From UBA947 sp031550975 (GTDB taxonomy: Bacteria > Cyanobacteriota > Vampirovibrionia > Gastranaerophilales > Gastranaerophilaceae), in NCBI GenBank assembly GCA_031550975.1, contig JAVBOC010000004.1:105074-169073 (forward strand): a stretch of 64,000 nucleotides of DNA, given 5' to 3'. Within the stretch, counting starts at the first letter, position 1. Every line of letters begins with the position of its first letter. Below, in pieces: positions 51,337 through 60,007 of this stretch. The notes below the pieces were generated by a model. That model saw nothing but the letters and a program-made list of their open reading frames with translations. It searched no databases and was not told the origin of the DNA. A program made the translations under genes and the position numbers.

Positions 51337-53373
51337 ATGATGACTAAAAAATTAACCGTGGCAGCTGCGATTGCAGTTGGAATAGCAGCCTGTTCAATCA
51401 ATCAGGTTATGGCTGCCTGCCCGTGTTCAAGCCAACCGGTAATTCCGCCGGCAGTGACAGGCCCGGCTTGCCCAAATGAAGCCCTTCCTGTCGTAACCGG
51501 TCCTTCATGTCCGGTTCAGGATGAAACACCGAAGCCTTCGTGCAATAAGTGTAAAGAAAAGAAAGACAAATGCAAATGCAAAGAGAAAAAGTCAAAATGT
51601 GATCCATGCGAAACAGGTTATGCTGCGCCGATGAATCCAGCGACAACTCTTTGTCCGGTAACAGGTAAACCGGCTAGAAAAGACATGTTGCAAGTCTATG
51701 GTTACCCAAATGCAGTTTACGGTGCAAACAACTATGTTGGTGAGCCGGCTGCGTCTATCGCAAACGTTGAAGCACCTTATACAACCGCTTGTGGTTGTTC
51801 ACCACGCACTTCAGCTGTCACAGGTTCAGGCGTTACTATTTCGTCTGACGGCGAACTTACAGGTGCTGCTGCTCAATTACCATGCCTAAATGGTGCACCG
51901 GACAGATATAACGGTATTCCTATTAAAAGAGATGAAGAAAAAATGGATACCAGCAACCCAATTGATTTCCAATCTTCAAACTCAATAGAAGCTGTTAAAA
52001 AAGCGTTTGTTCCGTTTACATACAAAGAACACTGCGAAGGTGCTACTACCGGCGCAGCTGCGGGGGTACCCACCGGCGGGTGTCAATTTCCCGATGTCCC
52101 GACCGACTTCTGGGCGGCATGCGACATCGACAAATTAGCTATTAACGACGTTGTTGTCGGTTATCCTGACGGATATTTCAGACCGCAAAGAGACATCACT
52201 CGTGATGAATTCGCAACAATGTTGGTTAAAGGCTTCAACTTAAACTGCGACACAGCACGCGAACACATGTTCAAAGACGTTCCATACGGCAACTGGGCTA
52301 ACGCTGCAATTGCTAAAGCTGCAGAAGAAAATCTTATTGCAGGCTACCCGAACGGAACATTCAAACCAAAAGGTAATGTAACAAGAGCCGAAGCATTAAC
52401 TTCTATTGCTAAAGGCATGACTTGTAATATCGACCAATGTGAAGCAGACGATATTTTAAGCAAATACATCGACGGAAGCTCCGTTCCTGGATGGGCGAGA
52501 ATTCCTGTCGCTAAATCACTTAAAAATGGTGCATTGAAAGATATGCCGAATCCAAACTTGATTGCTCCAAACAGAGAAGCATCTCGTGCGGATGTAGCAT
52601 CAATGCTTCAAACAGTACGTGTAGCCCTTGGTTACGATACTAACCCTAAAACAGCGAATAATGTCTGCCCGGCTTGTCCGATAGAAAAATCCGCTTACAT
52701 GGAAACTGAAGAAATCGTTAAAATCCCTACCCTTAAAGTAGCGATGATTGACCAAATCACAGCGAAATCTTCACACGTTGGCCAATACTTCAGAGCTAAC
52801 ACTCTTGAAGACGTAACCGTTGACGGTGTAACTTATCCATGTGGTTCTACAGTAACAGGTCAAGTTGTAGAAATCATCAGACCATCAGGATGCCAAAAAG
52901 GTGCGATTAAACTTTCATTCACAAGTATTGCTAATGAAGGTTGCTCAGCAAAACTACCTAAACAAATCCTGTCTGCACAAATTAACTGTCCAAAACAGGT
53001 TAACCCTGTTGCAAGATTGGTTGAAGCTCCATTCACCCTTGTAGGTTCAGTGCTTGGTATTGCAGGTAGAACAGTCGGTGGTGCTATCACAAACCTGGGT
53101 AACGCAGCAGAAAACGTTGTTAACGACGGCGGTTACATGCTCGGCCACGTATTCCAAGGTCAATTTGGCGCAGCAGCTAGAAACCTTGGTGACGGTATTT
53201 GGGAAACAGTTAAAGCCCCAATCGACGTTACAAGAACAGCTCTTGCAGGTACAGTTGGTTTATTCCAAACAACCGGCGACGAAGTTGCTTACCTTGTTAA
53301 CCCATCAGGATACAAAATCTCTGCGGTTAACCCACGTGAAGAACTTACCGTTGCATTCGGATGTACTGAATAG
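51337..53373 (+). CDS. SLH-domain envelope protein
   Basis: 678 residues. Signal peptide to about residue 27 (AAAIAVGIAACSINQVMA). A Cys/Pro/Lys-rich region follows (CNKCKEKKDKCKCKEKK), then two clear SLH repeats: FPDVPTDFWAACDIDKLAIN with GYPDGYFRPQRDITRDEFA, and FKDVPYGNWANAAIAKAAEE with GYPNGTFKPKGNVTRAEAL, plus a weaker third. SLH domains bind secondary cell-wall polymers or peptidoglycan; in cyanobacterial lineages they anchor outer-membrane proteins. The C-terminal 180 residues have Gly/Ala-rich helices but no OprB-type porin domain that I can see. Likely an abundant structural protein. Confidence 0.85.
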   Translation: MMTKKLTVAAAIAVGIAACSINQVMAACPCSSQPVIPPAVTGPACPNEALPVVTGPSCPVQDETPKPSCNKCKEKKDKCKCKEKKSKCDPCETGYAAPMNPATTLCPVTGKPARKDMLQVYGYPNAVYGANNYVGEPAASIANVEAPYTTACGCSPRTSAVTGSGVTISSDGELTGAAAQLPCLNGAPDRYNGIPIKRDEEKMDTSNPIDFQSSNSIEAVKKAFVPFTYKEHCEGATTGAAAGVPTGGCQFPDVPTDFWAACDIDKLAINDVVVGYPDGYFRPQRDITRDEFATMLVKGFNLNCDTAREHMFKDVPYGNWANAAIAKAAEENLIAGYPNGTFKPKGNVTRAEALTSIAKGMTCNIDQCEADDILSKYIDGSSVPGWARIPVAKSLKNGALKDMPNPNLIAPNREASRADVASMLQTVRVALGYDTNPKTANNVCPACPIEKSAYMETEEIVKIPTLKVAMIDQITAKSSHVGQYFRANTLEDVTVDGVTYPCGSTVTGQVVEIIRPSGCQKGAIKLSFTSIANEGCSAKLPKQILSAQINCPKQVNPVARLVEAPFTLVGSVLGIAGRTVGGAITNLGNAAENVVNDGGYMLGHVFQGQFGAAARNLGDGIWETVKAPIDVTRTALAGTVGLFQTTGDEVAYLVNPSGYKISAVNPREELTVAFGCTE

Positions 53374-53464
53374 CGGATTTGCGGTAGGGCGCCGTGCGAA
53401 CGAAGTGAGCCCAGCCCGCAAGTTGGAGCAAAAACCACGCTTTTGCGACAACCCGCATAATCCG
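53373..53464. repeat. GGATTATTCGGG...CCGAAAATCCGC family repeat at the SLH stop codon
   Basis: Starts with the last base of the SLH gene stop (TAG CGGATTTGCGGTAGGGC) and ends CCCGCATAATCCG. Contains AAAACCACGCTTTTGCGA. Confidence 0.8.
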
Positions 53465-53491
53465 AAATAGCGCGAGCGAAGCAAGACGACT

Positions 53492-53516
53492 AGGGACTAA
53501 AGATTAGGAACTAGCA
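53492..53516 (+). repeat. Heptamer array, ACTAGGG type
   Basis: Three degenerate units (ACTAGGG, ACTAAAG, ATTAGGA, ACTAGC) just before the terminator. Confidence 0.65.
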
Positions 53517-53526
53517 AGATAAATAC

Positions 53527-53556
53527 AAAAACCGGAGGCATAAGTCTCCGGTTTTT
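53527..53556. terminator. Bidirectional intrinsic terminator between SLH gene and prepilin
   Basis: AAAAACCGGAG and CTCCGGTTTTT form an 11-bp stem with an 8-nt loop; A and T tracts flank both sides, so it can serve both convergent genes. Confidence 0.9.
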
Positions 53557-53574
53557 TGTTTGTATATATAGAGG

Positions 53575-54495
53575 CTATTTCACGCAACGTGCGTAACGAT
53601 AGTTGTCAGAGCTGCAAGCATAACAAGAATATTTCATAAAGTTATTATCTATTACACAGGCTGACGGACAATATTGGTTAGCATTTGCAGCGTTATTTGT
53701 TTGATGGAGCCAATATGAAACATTCGGACAAGCTGCTCCGCCTTCGTGGCAGTATTTTGACATAATACTTACTTCAGAGCCATCATCGGGAATTGGAACT
53801 GATAAGAACCAATTTCCTGTTGTCATAGCATCATCAGGTTCATTTTGAACTGGCGCACCATACGGTAAGTGCCCACCCGCTTGAGAGCAAAGCTGTCTTG
53901 CATGAGTGTGGTTATTTGCCGGAAGTATGCTGTCGCTTATACATAACCCCATAAAAGATGTCCAACCAGCTTCGCATATTTTTGTGTTGTCTTTGCCATA
54001 ATTAAATTCTCTAATGTCAGCGCCTTTAGTTGCAGGATCAGAAGAACCGTTTGTGTCGTATATTGCAGAAACACAAGAAGCAGCTTCTGTAGGATTAGCT
54101 GCAGGGTCAAGGTTGCAAGCAGGGTTGTAAGCAATGAGCATGTTGGCACCATTAACAAGGGTCAAGCCAATAGTCGTTGTTCCCCAGTTTTGGTTAAATT
54201 TTGTTGAAGGGTCGCCGACTCTTGTACCATCAATAATGCAATCAAGACAATCTGTGGCCTTCATAAAAAATTTTAGGTTAGTAACAAAGTCCGCCGTATT
54301 AGCATATCCCGTTAGTCTCTGTCTTGCATGCATTTGGCCGACGGCTTCTGTTAGTCTGTTTTCAAAGACTTTTGCTGATGTGTCCCAACGATCTTCTTGC
54401 CAGTTTTTTAGCAATGTTGGTATTGTTAACGCAGCAACAATACCGATTACGCCCAAGACAATTAATACTTCTGCTAAAGTGAATGCTTTTTTCAT
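53575..54495 (-). CDS. Prepilin-like protein with C-type-lectin-like C-terminus (type B)
   Basis: 306 residues. The leader is only MKKA, then FTLAEVLIVLGVIG; Ala instead of Gly precedes the cleavage site. The body to about residue 170 is closely related to the 18577 and 60008 prepilins. The C-terminal part is unlike theirs: GWTSFMGLCISDS and ARQLCSQAGGHLPYG have the spacing of a C-type-lectin-like domain opening, then YCHEGGAACPN and CYACSSDNYRYARCV. GGAGG lies 4 nt before the ATG. A variable-hairpin module lies upstream. Confidence 0.83.
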   Translation of the reverse strand: MKKAFTLAEVLIVLGVIGIVAALTIPTLLKNWQEDRWDTSAKVFENRLTEAVGQMHARQRLTGYANTADFVTNLKFFMKATDCLDCIIDGTRVGDPSTKFNQNWGTTTIGLTLVNGANMLIAYNPACNLDPAANPTEAASCVSAIYDTNGSSDPATKGADIREFNYGKDNTKICEAGWTSFMGLCISDSILPANNHTHARQLCSQAGGHLPYGAPVQNEPDDAMTTGNWFLSVPIPDDGSEVSIMSKYCHEGGAACPNVSYWLHQTNNAANANQYCPSACVIDNNFMKYSCYACSSDNYRYARCVK

Positions 54496-54510
54496 ATATC
54501 CTCCAAGAAA

Positions 54511-54610
54511 TCTCTTATTCTCTTATTATAGCCCTTCGGGCTTTAATTCGTTCATTCGCAAATGAGAAAGTAAACTTTTTCATTTGACTCATTCTCTCAT
54601 TATAACCCAT
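54511..54610 (-). repeat. Variable-hairpin module upstream of a prepilin
   Basis: Read on the reverse strand: GGTTATAATGAGAGAATGAG, a near-perfect hairpin whose arms begin CAAATGA and end TCATTTG, then AACGAATTAAAGCCCGAAGG and GCTATAAT. It matches the flanks but not the stem of the modules at 46651-46835. Confidence 0.7.
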
Positions 54611-54646
54611 GAGCATAGTTTGTGCAAGGTGGATAACTGCATGCAG

Positions 54647-55978
54647 TTATTTCTTTTCAGCGCGTTCGCGGATTGAGATTCTAATCGGGGTGCCAAAAAA
54701 GCCAAAGGCCTCGCGCAATTTATTTTCTAAGTAACGTTTGTAATGGTCTTTCATCAAGTCAGAATTGTTTGCAAAAACCAAGAAATGTGGCGGTTGAACC
54801 CCAAATTGCGTCGCATAATAAATTTTCAAACGCTTGCCCTTAACCGATTGCGGTGGGTTGAGCATATATGCTTCTTTGACAATCTTATTTAAAAGTCCCG
54901 TTGAAACGCGTTTTGTAGCCTGTTCGTGAACCTCTTTTGCGGTTTCAAAAATTTTGTTCAAACGTTGTTTTGTAACAGCGCTTATATAAATCTTTGGCGC
55001 ATATTCCAAGAACGGAATCTCGTTTGAGAGGTTTTTGTCGAATTGGTTTATTGTGTTTGCCTTTTTATCTTCAATCAAATCCCATTTGTTAACAGCGATG
55101 ATTAAGCCTTTTCCGGCTTCTGTGATAATAGACGAAATCTTTTTATCCTGATCAGAAATTCCTTCGGCCGCGTCGATTACCAAAAGTGCCACGTCGCAAT
55201 CGCGAATCGAGCGGATTGCACGGTCAACGGCAAATTTTTCCACCCCGTAATCAACCCGTGCTTTTTTACGGATTCCTGCGGTATCAACAATCACGAACTC
55301 CTGGTCTTTGTAATTTATGCTGCTGTCGATACTGTCGCGTGTGGTTCCTGAAACGTCAGAAACTATAACGCGGTTTTCGTTTAGCAGTGCATTAACTATA
55401 GAAGATTTTCCGGCGTTTGGACGGCCAACGATTGCGATTTTAATTGTTGTATCATCTTCGTCACTCTCGTTAGCTTCAAAGTCTTCTGTAATCATATCGA
55501 GCAAATCGCCCACTCCGCCGCTTCCGTGAAGCGCTGAAAGTGCTTGGGGTTCGCCAAGTGCCAGCGAATAAAAATCGCTTGTCATAATACGTGATTGCGG
55601 GTTGTCAATTTTGTTTACCGCTAAAATAACCGGTTTGCCTGATTGGCGCAAGATATTTGCGATGTCATAGTCAACCGGGTTTACACCCTCTTTGCCGTCA
55701 ACTAAGAAAATGATTTTATCAGCTTCTTCGCAGGCGATTTTTGCCTGATCAAAGATTGAGAGCATAATCTCGTCTTCATCCCCCGGGATAATCCCGCCGG
55801 TATCGATTACGGTAAAAGCTTTGTCTTGCCAGGTTACGTCAAAATAAATTCTGTCGCGTGTAACCCCCGGCATATCGTCTACGATGGAGTTTCGCGCACC
55901 CACAAGACGGTTCACGAACGTTGATTTACCAACATTCGGACGGCCAACTATTGCTACTATAGGTTTTCTTCCACTCAT
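54647..55978 (-). CDS. der: GTPase Der (EngA)
   Basis: Double-GTPase needed for 50S ribosome assembly. 443 residues: G domain 1 GRPNVGKSTF and DTGGI, G domain 2 GRPNAGKSSIVNALL and DTAGIRKKARV, NKxD motifs NKIDNP and NKWDLIED, and the C-terminal KH-like domain (PQSVKGKRLKIYYATQ). Full length. TGTTACAAT ends 7 nt before the ATG with no Shine-Dalgarno sequence. Confidence 0.97.
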   Translation of the reverse strand: MSGRKPIVAIVGRPNVGKSTFVNRLVGARNSIVDDMPGVTRDRIYFDVTWQDKAFTVIDTGGIIPGDEDEIMLSIFDQAKIACEEADKIIFLVDGKEGVNPVDYDIANILRQSGKPVILAVNKIDNPQSRIMTSDFYSLALGEPQALSALHGSGGVGDLLDMITEDFEANESDEDDTTIKIAIVGRPNAGKSSIVNALLNENRVIVSDVSGTTRDSIDSSINYKDQEFVIVDTAGIRKKARVDYGVEKFAVDRAIRSIRDCDVALLVIDAAEGISDQDKKISSIITEAGKGLIIAVNKWDLIEDKKANTINQFDKNLSNEIPFLEYAPKIYISAVTKQRLNKIFETAKEVHEQATKRVSTGLLNKIVKEAYMLNPPQSVKGKRLKIYYATQFGVQPPHFLVFANNSDLMKDHYKRYLENKLREAFGFFGTPIRISIRERAEKK

Positions 55979-55985
55979 ATATGCT

Positions 55986-55994
55986 ATTGTAACA
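55986..55994 (-). promoter_or_regulatory. Extended -10 promoter of der
   Basis: TGTTACAAT on the reverse strand ends 7 nt before the ATG at 55978. Confidence 0.65.
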
Positions 55995-56005
55995 CGAACA
56001 AATAA

Positions 56006-56959
56006 TTAGAATGTAACCGTAGGTCCATCGTACAGTCTGTATAATTTCATGACTTCATCTGGCATTGTATTGCCGGTCATTAGGTAACTATAAATCTCTG
56101 CAACGAACTCTCCCGGACTTTTTCTGGCATATGCTGAAACCATTGATGCTATTTTCTGTTTGGTTTTGCTATTTATAAACTCACTGACAAGAAAAGAGTC
56201 CTCTACAAATGGTGAATTTTTGGTATCAACATTTGTTTGATAATAGTCCCATAATGTTGGACAACTGTGTGCGTGCTGAATATGTCCGACTTCATGATAA
56301 ATTGTGTCAAACGGAGTATTATTTTTCATTGTTATTTGTTTTCTAAAAGGGAGAATTTGTTTCAGCCAATGGAATGGGGAGTTACTTAATAAACTCAGTT
56401 CATCACGAACTTCACATGCCTGATAATATAATGTTAATTTTGACTTCAAATCCATGTTTTGTGGGGATTGTTTGAATTTTTCATACAACTTGAGGAATTT
56501 TTCAAAATTGGGATTATCTTTTAACAAAGACTGGCAAATTTTTCTCTGTTTTTTATCTTCCATAAAGCCCTGCGTTTTTGCTTGCTGGATTATTTTTTTG
56601 TCCATTCTCATATATAAATCGGGCGCAAACCCCATTGAACTAACCAGTTTACCCTGTTGCATCTGTGTTTGGACGCACGCTATTGCTTTGGTCTCGTAAG
56701 GAAAAATATTATCGGGCATAATGACCTTTCCCTTGGTTATATTAAAAATATTTGTCAGGCCTTCATTTATCCAATTTAATATTGCCAATTCATGCGCTTC
56801 ATTTTCTCCACCGATTTTGCATTCTTTAATTTTAAATTGATGCTCGGCATAACGCAATGCCTCTTCGACACATGTTGAAGCTTTAAAAATTTTAGGGGTA
56901 AACAATTCGGGTTTTGGCAGACCAAGCGGCGCAGTAATATTTGGCAAACGTCCACGCAT
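56006..56959 (-). CDS. Zincin-like putative metallopeptidase with intact HExxH
   Basis: 317 residues. TIYHEVGHIQHAHSC contains HEVGH at residues 222-226, and SPGEFVAEIY about 60 residues later offers Glu284/Glu288 as a third ligand, the layout of many gluzincins. No signal peptide or membrane segment; the N-terminal 200 residues are helical and unlike known peptidases to me. It is a paralogue of the gene at 57030, 70 bp upstream. There is no ribosome site at the ATG, so the true start may differ. Family not recognised. Confidence 0.6.
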   Translation of the reverse strand: MRGRLPNITAPLGLPKPELFTPKIFKASTCVEEALRYAEHQFKIKECKIGGENEAHELAILNWINEGLTNIFNITKGKVIMPDNIFPYETKAIACVQTQMQQGKLVSSMGFAPDLYMRMDKKIIQQAKTQGFMEDKKQRKICQSLLKDNPNFEKFLKLYEKFKQSPQNMDLKSKLTLYYQACEVRDELSLLSNSPFHWLKQILPFRKQITMKNNTPFDTIYHEVGHIQHAHSCPTLWDYYQTNVDTKNSPFVEDSFLVSEFINSKTKQKIASMVSAYARKSPGEFVAEIYSYLMTGNTMPDEVMKLYRLYDGPTVTF

Positions 56960-57029
56960 TGTTATTTTTGCATTTGGAATTTGTTATGAATAATTTATTG
57001 GTTGAATATACATCTTTCCCTCTTGCAAA

Positions 57030-58091
57030 TTAAAGTTTTATTGCAGGCCCTTTATAAGATTCATACAACTCCATAATGTCTTCAGGCAAAACATTTCCTG
57101 CCATTCGGTGATGGCTGACTTCTGCCACAAATTCTCCCGGGCTTTTTTTAGCGTATTCTGAGACTTGAGATGCGATTATTTGTTTATCTCTATTATTTCT
57201 AAATTCTCCTAATACAGATAAATCCTGGCTCATGGGTCTGTTATTTACGCCGACATTCATTAAATTATATTCTTCTAAAGAATCGCATGAGCGCACATGT
57301 GCCATATGCCCCGCAACTTCGTGATCAATATAACCAAAAGGACTTGCCTCTTTTACTCCCATATTTTTTGCTTTTTCCAGTCTTCGGGACCAATATTCCG
57401 GATATTTGTCCAACGAGCTTAATACTCCTCTTATGTTATCGCTATAAATCAGCAGTTTCCATTTGGACTTTATATCCATAGTTTCAGGTGACTTTTTGTA
57501 TTGTTCAGCCAATTTGAGAAATTTGGCATAATTGGGATCTTCGTGGAACAAAAAACGACAAAAATTTGCTCTTTCTCCATTGTCGATGAAATTTTTGAAA
57601 CCCTTGTCTGAGGCTATTTCCTTATCAAGTCGTTTCAATAAATTAGGAAAAACACCCAGGGCTGTTTGGATCTTACCGTTAATTTGACCTATATGCGCGC
57701 AAAAAGCTCCATTATTTTCTGTCGTTGTTGGCACCAGAAATATTTCATTCGGTAGTTTGATCCCGCCTTTTGTTTTGTTCCAAATAGTCACAAGTGCCTC
57801 GTTTAATAAGTTAAAAAGTGGAAGATGTTCTGCAACATTGTCTAAGGCAAGAAGACCGCCCTCGTCGACGCCCAAAACACTTTTGGCGTAACCTATTGCT
57901 CCTTCAACTGATTTTGCCGGCGCAAAGGGTCTTACATAAAAATCATTATTCTGGCTTGCCGTTGCTGTCGCTGCCGCCAATTTCTTTGCTGCTTCTTGTC
58001 TTGCAAATCGTCCCGGTGCAATGCGAGAGAACATACTTGTAAAGTTTTGATTATAATTATTTCGAGTGTTGTTTATTGAGCTAACCAGCAT
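57030..58091 (-). CDS. Zincin-like paralogue with altered HExxH
   Basis: 353 residues. Same plan as the 56006 protein (shared PGEFVAE segment, MDIKSK, MPEDIM-like tail), but the active-site helix reads DHEVAGHMAH, that is HExxxH (His257, His262) with one extra residue. If the helix is intact the two His would not both face the metal, so it may be inactive or use a different geometry. The N-terminus NYNQNFTSMF resembles the Asn-rich tag seen elsewhere. AGGAG lies 6 nt before the ATG. Confidence 0.6.
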   Translation of the reverse strand: MLVSSINNTRNNYNQNFTSMFSRIAPGRFARQEAAKKLAAATATASQNNDFYVRPFAPAKSVEGAIGYAKSVLGVDEGGLLALDNVAEHLPLFNLLNEALVTIWNKTKGGIKLPNEIFLVPTTTENNGAFCAHIGQINGKIQTALGVFPNLLKRLDKEIASDKGFKNFIDNGERANFCRFLFHEDPNYAKFLKLAEQYKKSPETMDIKSKWKLLIYSDNIRGVLSSLDKYPEYWSRRLEKAKNMGVKEASPFGYIDHEVAGHMAHVRSCDSLEEYNLMNVGVNNRPMSQDLSVLGEFRNNRDKQIIASQVSEYAKKSPGEFVAEVSHHRMAGNVLPEDIMELYESYKGPAIKL

Positions 58092-58151
58092 TTTTTCTCC
58101 TACAAACTATAGAAAAGCACAACAAAAAAAATTTTGCTAGTGGCAAAAAAA

Positions 58152-58232
58152 TCGTCACGTTGAGGTATAGTATGCCGAAACATCCCAACACTATATGGGC
58201 ATTGAGATTCTTCGCCTTTGGTTCAGAATGAC
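58152..58232. repeat. REP-like element, CGTCACGTTGAGG type
   Basis: CGTCACGTTGAGG, CCGAAACATCCC, TTGAGATTCTTCG and TTCAGAATGACGG in order; relative of 33375-33507. Confidence 0.8.
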
Positions 58233-58250
58233 GGAAGCGGTCGCTAATTC

Positions 58251-59873
58251 TTACCCATATCGCTTGAAAACTTTCTCGACATTTTTAGAGATGGTGGATT
58301 TGACTGAATCGTATTCCGTAGTTAGTGCTGAAATTTCTGAATCGAGGTTTTTCATTTTTAGGTCGAGGATTTGTTCTTTTTGGTTCAGTTTTAATTTTTC
58401 TGAATTGTATTTTGCCTCAGCACGCGCAATCGCCTCGTCATCTTGCACCACTTGAATATATTTGTCGGTTGCGTAGCGGCCTTGGTGGTAGCGGCCATCA
58501 TCTTCTTGGCTCGAAATAAAGAACATGCCGTTTTCCATCATTCTTTGAAGATATTCGTTGTCGGTTACTTCATTATTTTCGGTCCAGCCGTTTGCGCAAA
58601 TATAGTTAAAAAGCGCGTCGTAAGCATTAGACAATCTTGTGGTATCTTGTGTTTTGTTAACGGTTTTGCCGTCAAACACAGTCCACGTACCATCCGCCGG
58701 ATTAGTTGCTGTTACAAATTTGTTGTCTGCTATTGCACCGGCTTTTATATTCAAAACATCTGTTGTTTTATTATCAGGACCTTTCGTGTAAAGCGCCAAG
58801 AATGCCTGTGCGATATTGTTTAAGTTTAATTCTGTTGTTGTAGCGGTTTTTGTAATACCAAGATAATCAGCCGCTGTTTTGTTTGCTTCAATCGTAGAGA
58901 CTGTCGGGAAGCCGCCGGTTGGTTTAAAATGATCCTCTTTCTTCTCAGAATATGTAATGCTTGCACTGCATAAAAGTTCTTTGAGGGTTTCTGCTGTATA
59001 AGCCAGGCTGGAACTTGCATCACGATCACCTGAGTCAAACAAGTTTGCAAACTGGAATGAAACCCAGTTAATAAAAGAACCAAGCAGGATATTGTTCATA
59101 GAGGCGATATCATCTTCTTGTGAAGGGTTTTTGGTTCCCTTTAGGGTATATTGTGTTGTGCCGCTTAATAAGTCTGAGAGCGTGAAATAATTTCCGCCGA
59201 CAAGCGAGAAGGCTTTGTTTTGAATGTAGGCGGTGTTATTACCGTCGTTCCATAAATATTGAGTTCTTGGGGTGGTTATAATGCCACAATTGAGCATTGT
59301 ACCGTTAACCGCGCTTGTACATCTTTCTTTGATGTCTTTGAGCAAGTCGGCATAATCAACTTCGTGGGTAAAGATTTCTGTATCAAATGTGTACATATCA
59401 TACAAGCCCATTCCGGCTTTTTGGTTGTAAGGCACATCCATAATTTGATACATCTGCTCCACACCCAGCAGTTGGTTTTGCCAAAGGGCTGTAAAGAAAT
59501 TGTTGCGCATCTTGTCTGACGGCAAGGTACCAAAACCCTCTTGAGGAATTCCGGCAGCGCGGGCAGCAGAGGCATATTTGCTGCTTAAAACTGAGCGGTT
59601 TTTCATGTCTGTAAGAATAATGGGGGCATAATTATTCAAAAGCGTCGGACTCATCATAAGTCCGTAATTTAGCTGCTGGCTTTGGTCTCCGGTGCCATAA
59701 TAGTCATAGATAAGTTTAGTCTGGTTAAGGCTGTTTTGATACTCGCCAAACATAATATCTTTGTCGCGGGCAAGAACTTCTTTGTCATGAGAAAGGCTCA
59801 TCAAACTGCCCATGCAGGATGATTGCCGCCCGGTAATGGTTAATAATCTAGCTTGTTGTGCTGCTAAGCCCAT
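58251..59873 (-). CDS. Large lineage-type protein with MGLAAQQARLL N-terminus
   Basis: 540 residues, no signal peptide. The N-terminus MGLAAQQARLLTITGRQSS followed by a helical region and, at the end, a coiled coil with LDLKMKNLDSEISALTTEYD and SVKSTISKNVEKVFKRYG is a plan I associate with multi-copy Melainabacteria proteins of unknown function. The centre (200-400) is Thr/Asn-rich and probably beta-structured. The ends could drive self-assembly or secretion. GAGG lies 6 nt before the ATG. Confidence 0.5.
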   Translation of the reverse strand: MGLAAQQARLLTITGRQSSCMGSLMSLSHDKEVLARDKDIMFGEYQNSLNQTKLIYDYYGTGDQSQQLNYGLMMSPTLLNNYAPIILTDMKNRSVLSSKYASAARAAGIPQEGFGTLPSDKMRNNFFTALWQNQLLGVEQMYQIMDVPYNQKAGMGLYDMYTFDTEIFTHEVDYADLLKDIKERCTSAVNGTMLNCGIITTPRTQYLWNDGNNTAYIQNKAFSLVGGNYFTLSDLLSGTTQYTLKGTKNPSQEDDIASMNNILLGSFINWVSFQFANLFDSGDRDASSSLAYTAETLKELLCSASITYSEKKEDHFKPTGGFPTVSTIEANKTAADYLGITKTATTTELNLNNIAQAFLALYTKGPDNKTTDVLNIKAGAIADNKFVTATNPADGTWTVFDGKTVNKTQDTTRLSNAYDALFNYICANGWTENNEVTDNEYLQRMMENGMFFISSQEDDGRYHQGRYATDKYIQVVQDDEAIARAEAKYNSEKLKLNQKEQILDLKMKNLDSEISALTTEYDSVKSTISKNVEKVFKRYG

Positions 59874-60007
59874 GAAGTTCCTCAGTAATATTATGCCTTA
59901 ACTGTCTTTACGGCATAAACCGCGCGGAACTTTACTCTTATTTGCCCTTTTTTACAATTGTTTACAAGGGTTAACTTCGCAACCCCATATGCTTGTAAAT
60001 TGTTTGA

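Noticed and set aside
54633..54650. 18-bp palindrome ATAACTGCATGCAGTTAT as terminator of der
   Set aside because: On the der strand it is not followed by a T tract and it overlaps the stop codon; its role is unclear.
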